Position numbers and translations under genes: made by a program. From NCBI RefSeq assembly GCF_026155325.1, contig NZ_JAPFPW010000011.1, positions 1 to 64,000 of the forward strand: DNA of 64,000 nucleotides, in the 5' to 3' direction. The notes under the pieces are model-generated. The model made no database searches. It worked only from the letters and a program-made list of their open reading frames with translations, and had not been told where the DNA came from. The stretch's first letter is position 1; every line of letters starts with the position of its first letter. Below are positions 62,568 through 64,000 of the stretch, piece by piece. The DNA comes from Desulfobotulus pelophilus (GTDB lineage Bacteria; Desulfobacterota; Desulfobacteria; Desulfobacterales; ASO4-4).

Positions 62568-63599
62568 TCAGGCCGCATCACAAAACACTTCAGACCCGGC
62601 ACCCCGCATACAGCGCAGACCTCTGAGTTTGCAGTGCATTCTTAAAACTTCCGGATCTCCCACGGCGGTGCCGAACTGCTCTAAAAGGGTATCCATGGAA
62701 GATACAAAAACGGTAGCATCCAGCCCTAAGCGTTTGAGAAGGGGAGGGGCCTTCCGGTAGATATTTCCCCGTTTTTTGCGCGTAAGCTGTCTTCCTGTCC
62801 AGTCCACAAGCTCTGCATATTCATGGAATCCGAAGGGAATGGCAAAGGCCATATCCGTCAGATCATCAAAGGGGGCAAGGGAAGCCCTCGGTTTTTCCTG
62901 CTGAGTATTCGGGGATGCATCCCGTGGTGTGACGGAACAGGCATCCGCATCCTTTGCCTTAAGGGCATCCAGCCTTTCCTTAATGGACGTAAAATCTGAA
63001 GTTTCAGGGGTTTCGGCCATACCCGCACGGACAGGGTTGAGATCCACATAGGCCATGGCTGCCAGAATGGCCTTTTCATCGAGAAGGGCCTGACTTTTGA
63101 AACGTCCCTCCCAGAACCTGCCGGAAATGCCTTCCTCCTGATTGGCTTTTCTTGCGATGGATTCATTGAGCATCCGCATGAACCACGAAACATCATACAG
63201 GCGGCTTCGGTAGAGGCCTGCCAGCTCATCAAGCCTGAGCTGATCCGATGCGCTCAGGTCTTCGGTTTCTGAAAGGTAACGTCTCACCACATCCGGTCCC
63301 TTGAAAAGCCGTTTCCAGCGGGTGAAGACTTCACGATCCGATAAGGCAAGGGCACGATCCTCATCCACACGCAGCACGATGTGGTAATGGTTGCTCATGA
63401 CCGCATAGGCCGCCACATCAATGGAAAAGATGGCCGAAAGCTCCATGATGCGCTCCGCTATCCAGCCCCGGCGGTGGTCAAAGTCCATGCCGGACTGTTT
63501 GTCCTTGCCACAGAGAAAAGCCCTGCGGACACAGCGGCAGACGCAGTGATACCATGGGGTGCTTTCAAGACTGATGAGGGTGGATCGGGGGTAGGTCAT
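62568..63599 (-). CDS. Y1/REP-associated-type transposase
   Basis: A 343-residue HUH-fold protein of the IS200/REP-associated family. The N-terminus SLESTPWYHCVCRCVRRAFL and the metal motif SNHYHIVLRVD are intact, and GRFWEGRFKSQALLDEKAIL with AYVDLNPVRAGM is the conserved helical part. At the helix where IS200-like enzymes carry the nucleophile tyrosine, this protein reads MLNESIARKAN, with no tyrosine, so strand cleavage chemistry is uncertain. The C-terminal 130 residues are an extra domain found in the long subgroup. Two fragments of relatives occur in the window. Confidence 0.87.
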   Translation of the reverse strand: MTYPRSTLISLESTPWYHCVCRCVRRAFLCGKDKQSGMDFDHRRGWIAERIMELSAIFSIDVAAYAVMSNHYHIVLRVDEDRALALSDREVFTRWKRLFKGPDVVRRYLSETEDLSASDQLRLDELAGLYRSRLYDVSWFMRMLNESIARKANQEEGISGRFWEGRFKSQALLDEKAILAAMAYVDLNPVRAGMAETPETSDFTSIKERLDALKAKDADACSVTPRDASPNTQQEKPRASLAPFDDLTDMAFAIPFGFHEYAELVDWTGRQLTRKKRGNIYRKAPPLLKRLGLDATVFVSSMDTLLEQFGTAVGDPEVLRMHCKLRGLRCMRGAGSEVFCDAA

Positions 63600-63743
63600 G
63601 GGGGCACTCCTGTAAAGATAGAATTTTGTTTTTAAAGGGAAAGATAGGGGGTTTTGGAATGGGGGTCAAGGACAAAGTGGGTGTCCTGTGAGTTGCTGTT
63701 CTGTGTAATTGCTGTGTAGTTGGCCGCATAGGCAGCCACGTCG

Positions 63744-63962
63744 TTACCTTTCCCTTCCTTCACGAATAATATCAACGATTTCCTTCGTGGAAATTTTAGC
63801 TTTAATGGTTGGAATGTCCAAAGGGGAATCAGAAATATTTTCAGGAATTAAAGCAAATGTGCGACCATCTTTTCTCCGAATGAGGACTTTACCGGAAGTT
63901 TCAGCCTGATCGAGAACAATCGCAAGCTTTTGTCTTGCTTCTGAATATGTGTAAATTTGCAT
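63744..63962 (-). CDS. Phd/YefM-type antitoxin
   Basis: A 72-residue protein resembling type II antitoxins: MQIYTYSEARQKLAIVLDQA, then KVLIRRKDGRTFALIPEN, the Phd DNA-binding fold, followed by a short tail that would wrap a toxin. GGAGG precedes the ATG. The toxin gene would normally follow on the same strand, but 63600-63743 holds none, so it is orphan here or paired beyond the window edge. A short match to the transposase gene (about 63713-63735 against 63396-63420) sits just downstream. Confidence 0.8.
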   Translation of the reverse strand: MQIYTYSEARQKLAIVLDQAETSGKVLIRRKDGRTFALIPENISDSPLDIPTIKAKISTKEIVDIIREGRER

Positions 63963-64000
63963 TTTATGCCTCCAGTGTTGAGATTTTTAGACTTTTGGCA

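Noticed and set aside
1-64000. CRISPR array
   Set aside because: No regularly spaced short direct repeats were seen; the repeats found are two-copy dispersed elements.

Overview
The window looks like the chromosome of an anaerobic Desulfobacterota member, most likely a Desulfobacteraceae/Desulfobotulus-type sulfate reducer. This is inferred from gene content: a four-subunit NAD(P)-linked [FeFe]-hydrogenase of the hndABCD type, an oxygen-sensitive 4-hydroxybutyryl-CoA dehydratase with its CoA-transferase, a sigma54 enhancer-binding regulator, and gene families common in that group. No rRNA or tRNA gene was found.

Layout. 173-3683: a small conserved protein, an AzgA-type purine permease, a phosphoribosyltransferase and a GT2 glycosyltransferase. 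3718-8283 (minus): TonB-dependent receptor, periplasmic binding protein, permease and ATPase for an unidentified nutrient. 8349-12849 (minus): hndABCD. 13195-20303 (plus): the best-defined catabolic unit, with a CBS/PAS/AAA+/Fis sigma54 activator, its terminator, a near-consensus -24/-12 promoter, abfD, a 93-residue four-cysteine protein, abfT and a permease; together these would import and activate 4-hydroxybutyrate and dehydrate it to crotonyl-CoA. 20327-31183: a possible structured element, a degenerate NERD-like protein, an MFS-acyltransferase fusion, a MoxR/metallopeptidase-like pair with a small partner, ribB under an FMN riboswitch, an aminotransferase and a FadL-type porin. 31472-36335: PAS-LuxR regulator overlapping tex, then a GMP synthase lacking the catalytic part of its glutaminase domain. 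36476-39954: DUF3524 (queuosine-tRNA mannosyltransferase-type) glycosyltransferase, a GT4 enzyme and a PP2C-like phosphatase. 40163-42247 (minus): xpt and a purine permease behind a leader with an attenuator. 42612-47991: GAF protein, NifX-like protein, hydrolases and pncB-pncA.

The stretch from about 48000 to 52330 is accessory DNA. It holds small, separately expressed minus-strand genes, some broken (DUF3795, DUF1330), an attC-like site, an 80-bp direct repeat flanking a metallo-hydrolase gene and an IS3 transposase remnant. After DUF748 and SulP genes, 57800-64000 is again rearranged: an ABC ATPase fragment fused to a fragment of a Y1-like transposase, a 1037-residue secreted NlpC/P60-like repeat protein whose 3' end meets that debris, a nearly 850-base gene-free stretch, a full transposase gene with a partial duplicate, and a Phd-type antitoxin with no visible toxin.

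The features I consider most worth following are the glutaminase-less GMP synthase, the sigma54-controlled 4-hydroxybutyrate cluster with its small cysteine protein, the unidentified xpt leader RNA, and the repeat-bounded accessory block. Purine metabolism recurs through the window (two purine permeases, two phosphoribosyltransferases, GMP synthase). All functions come from reading the sequence; no database search was run.
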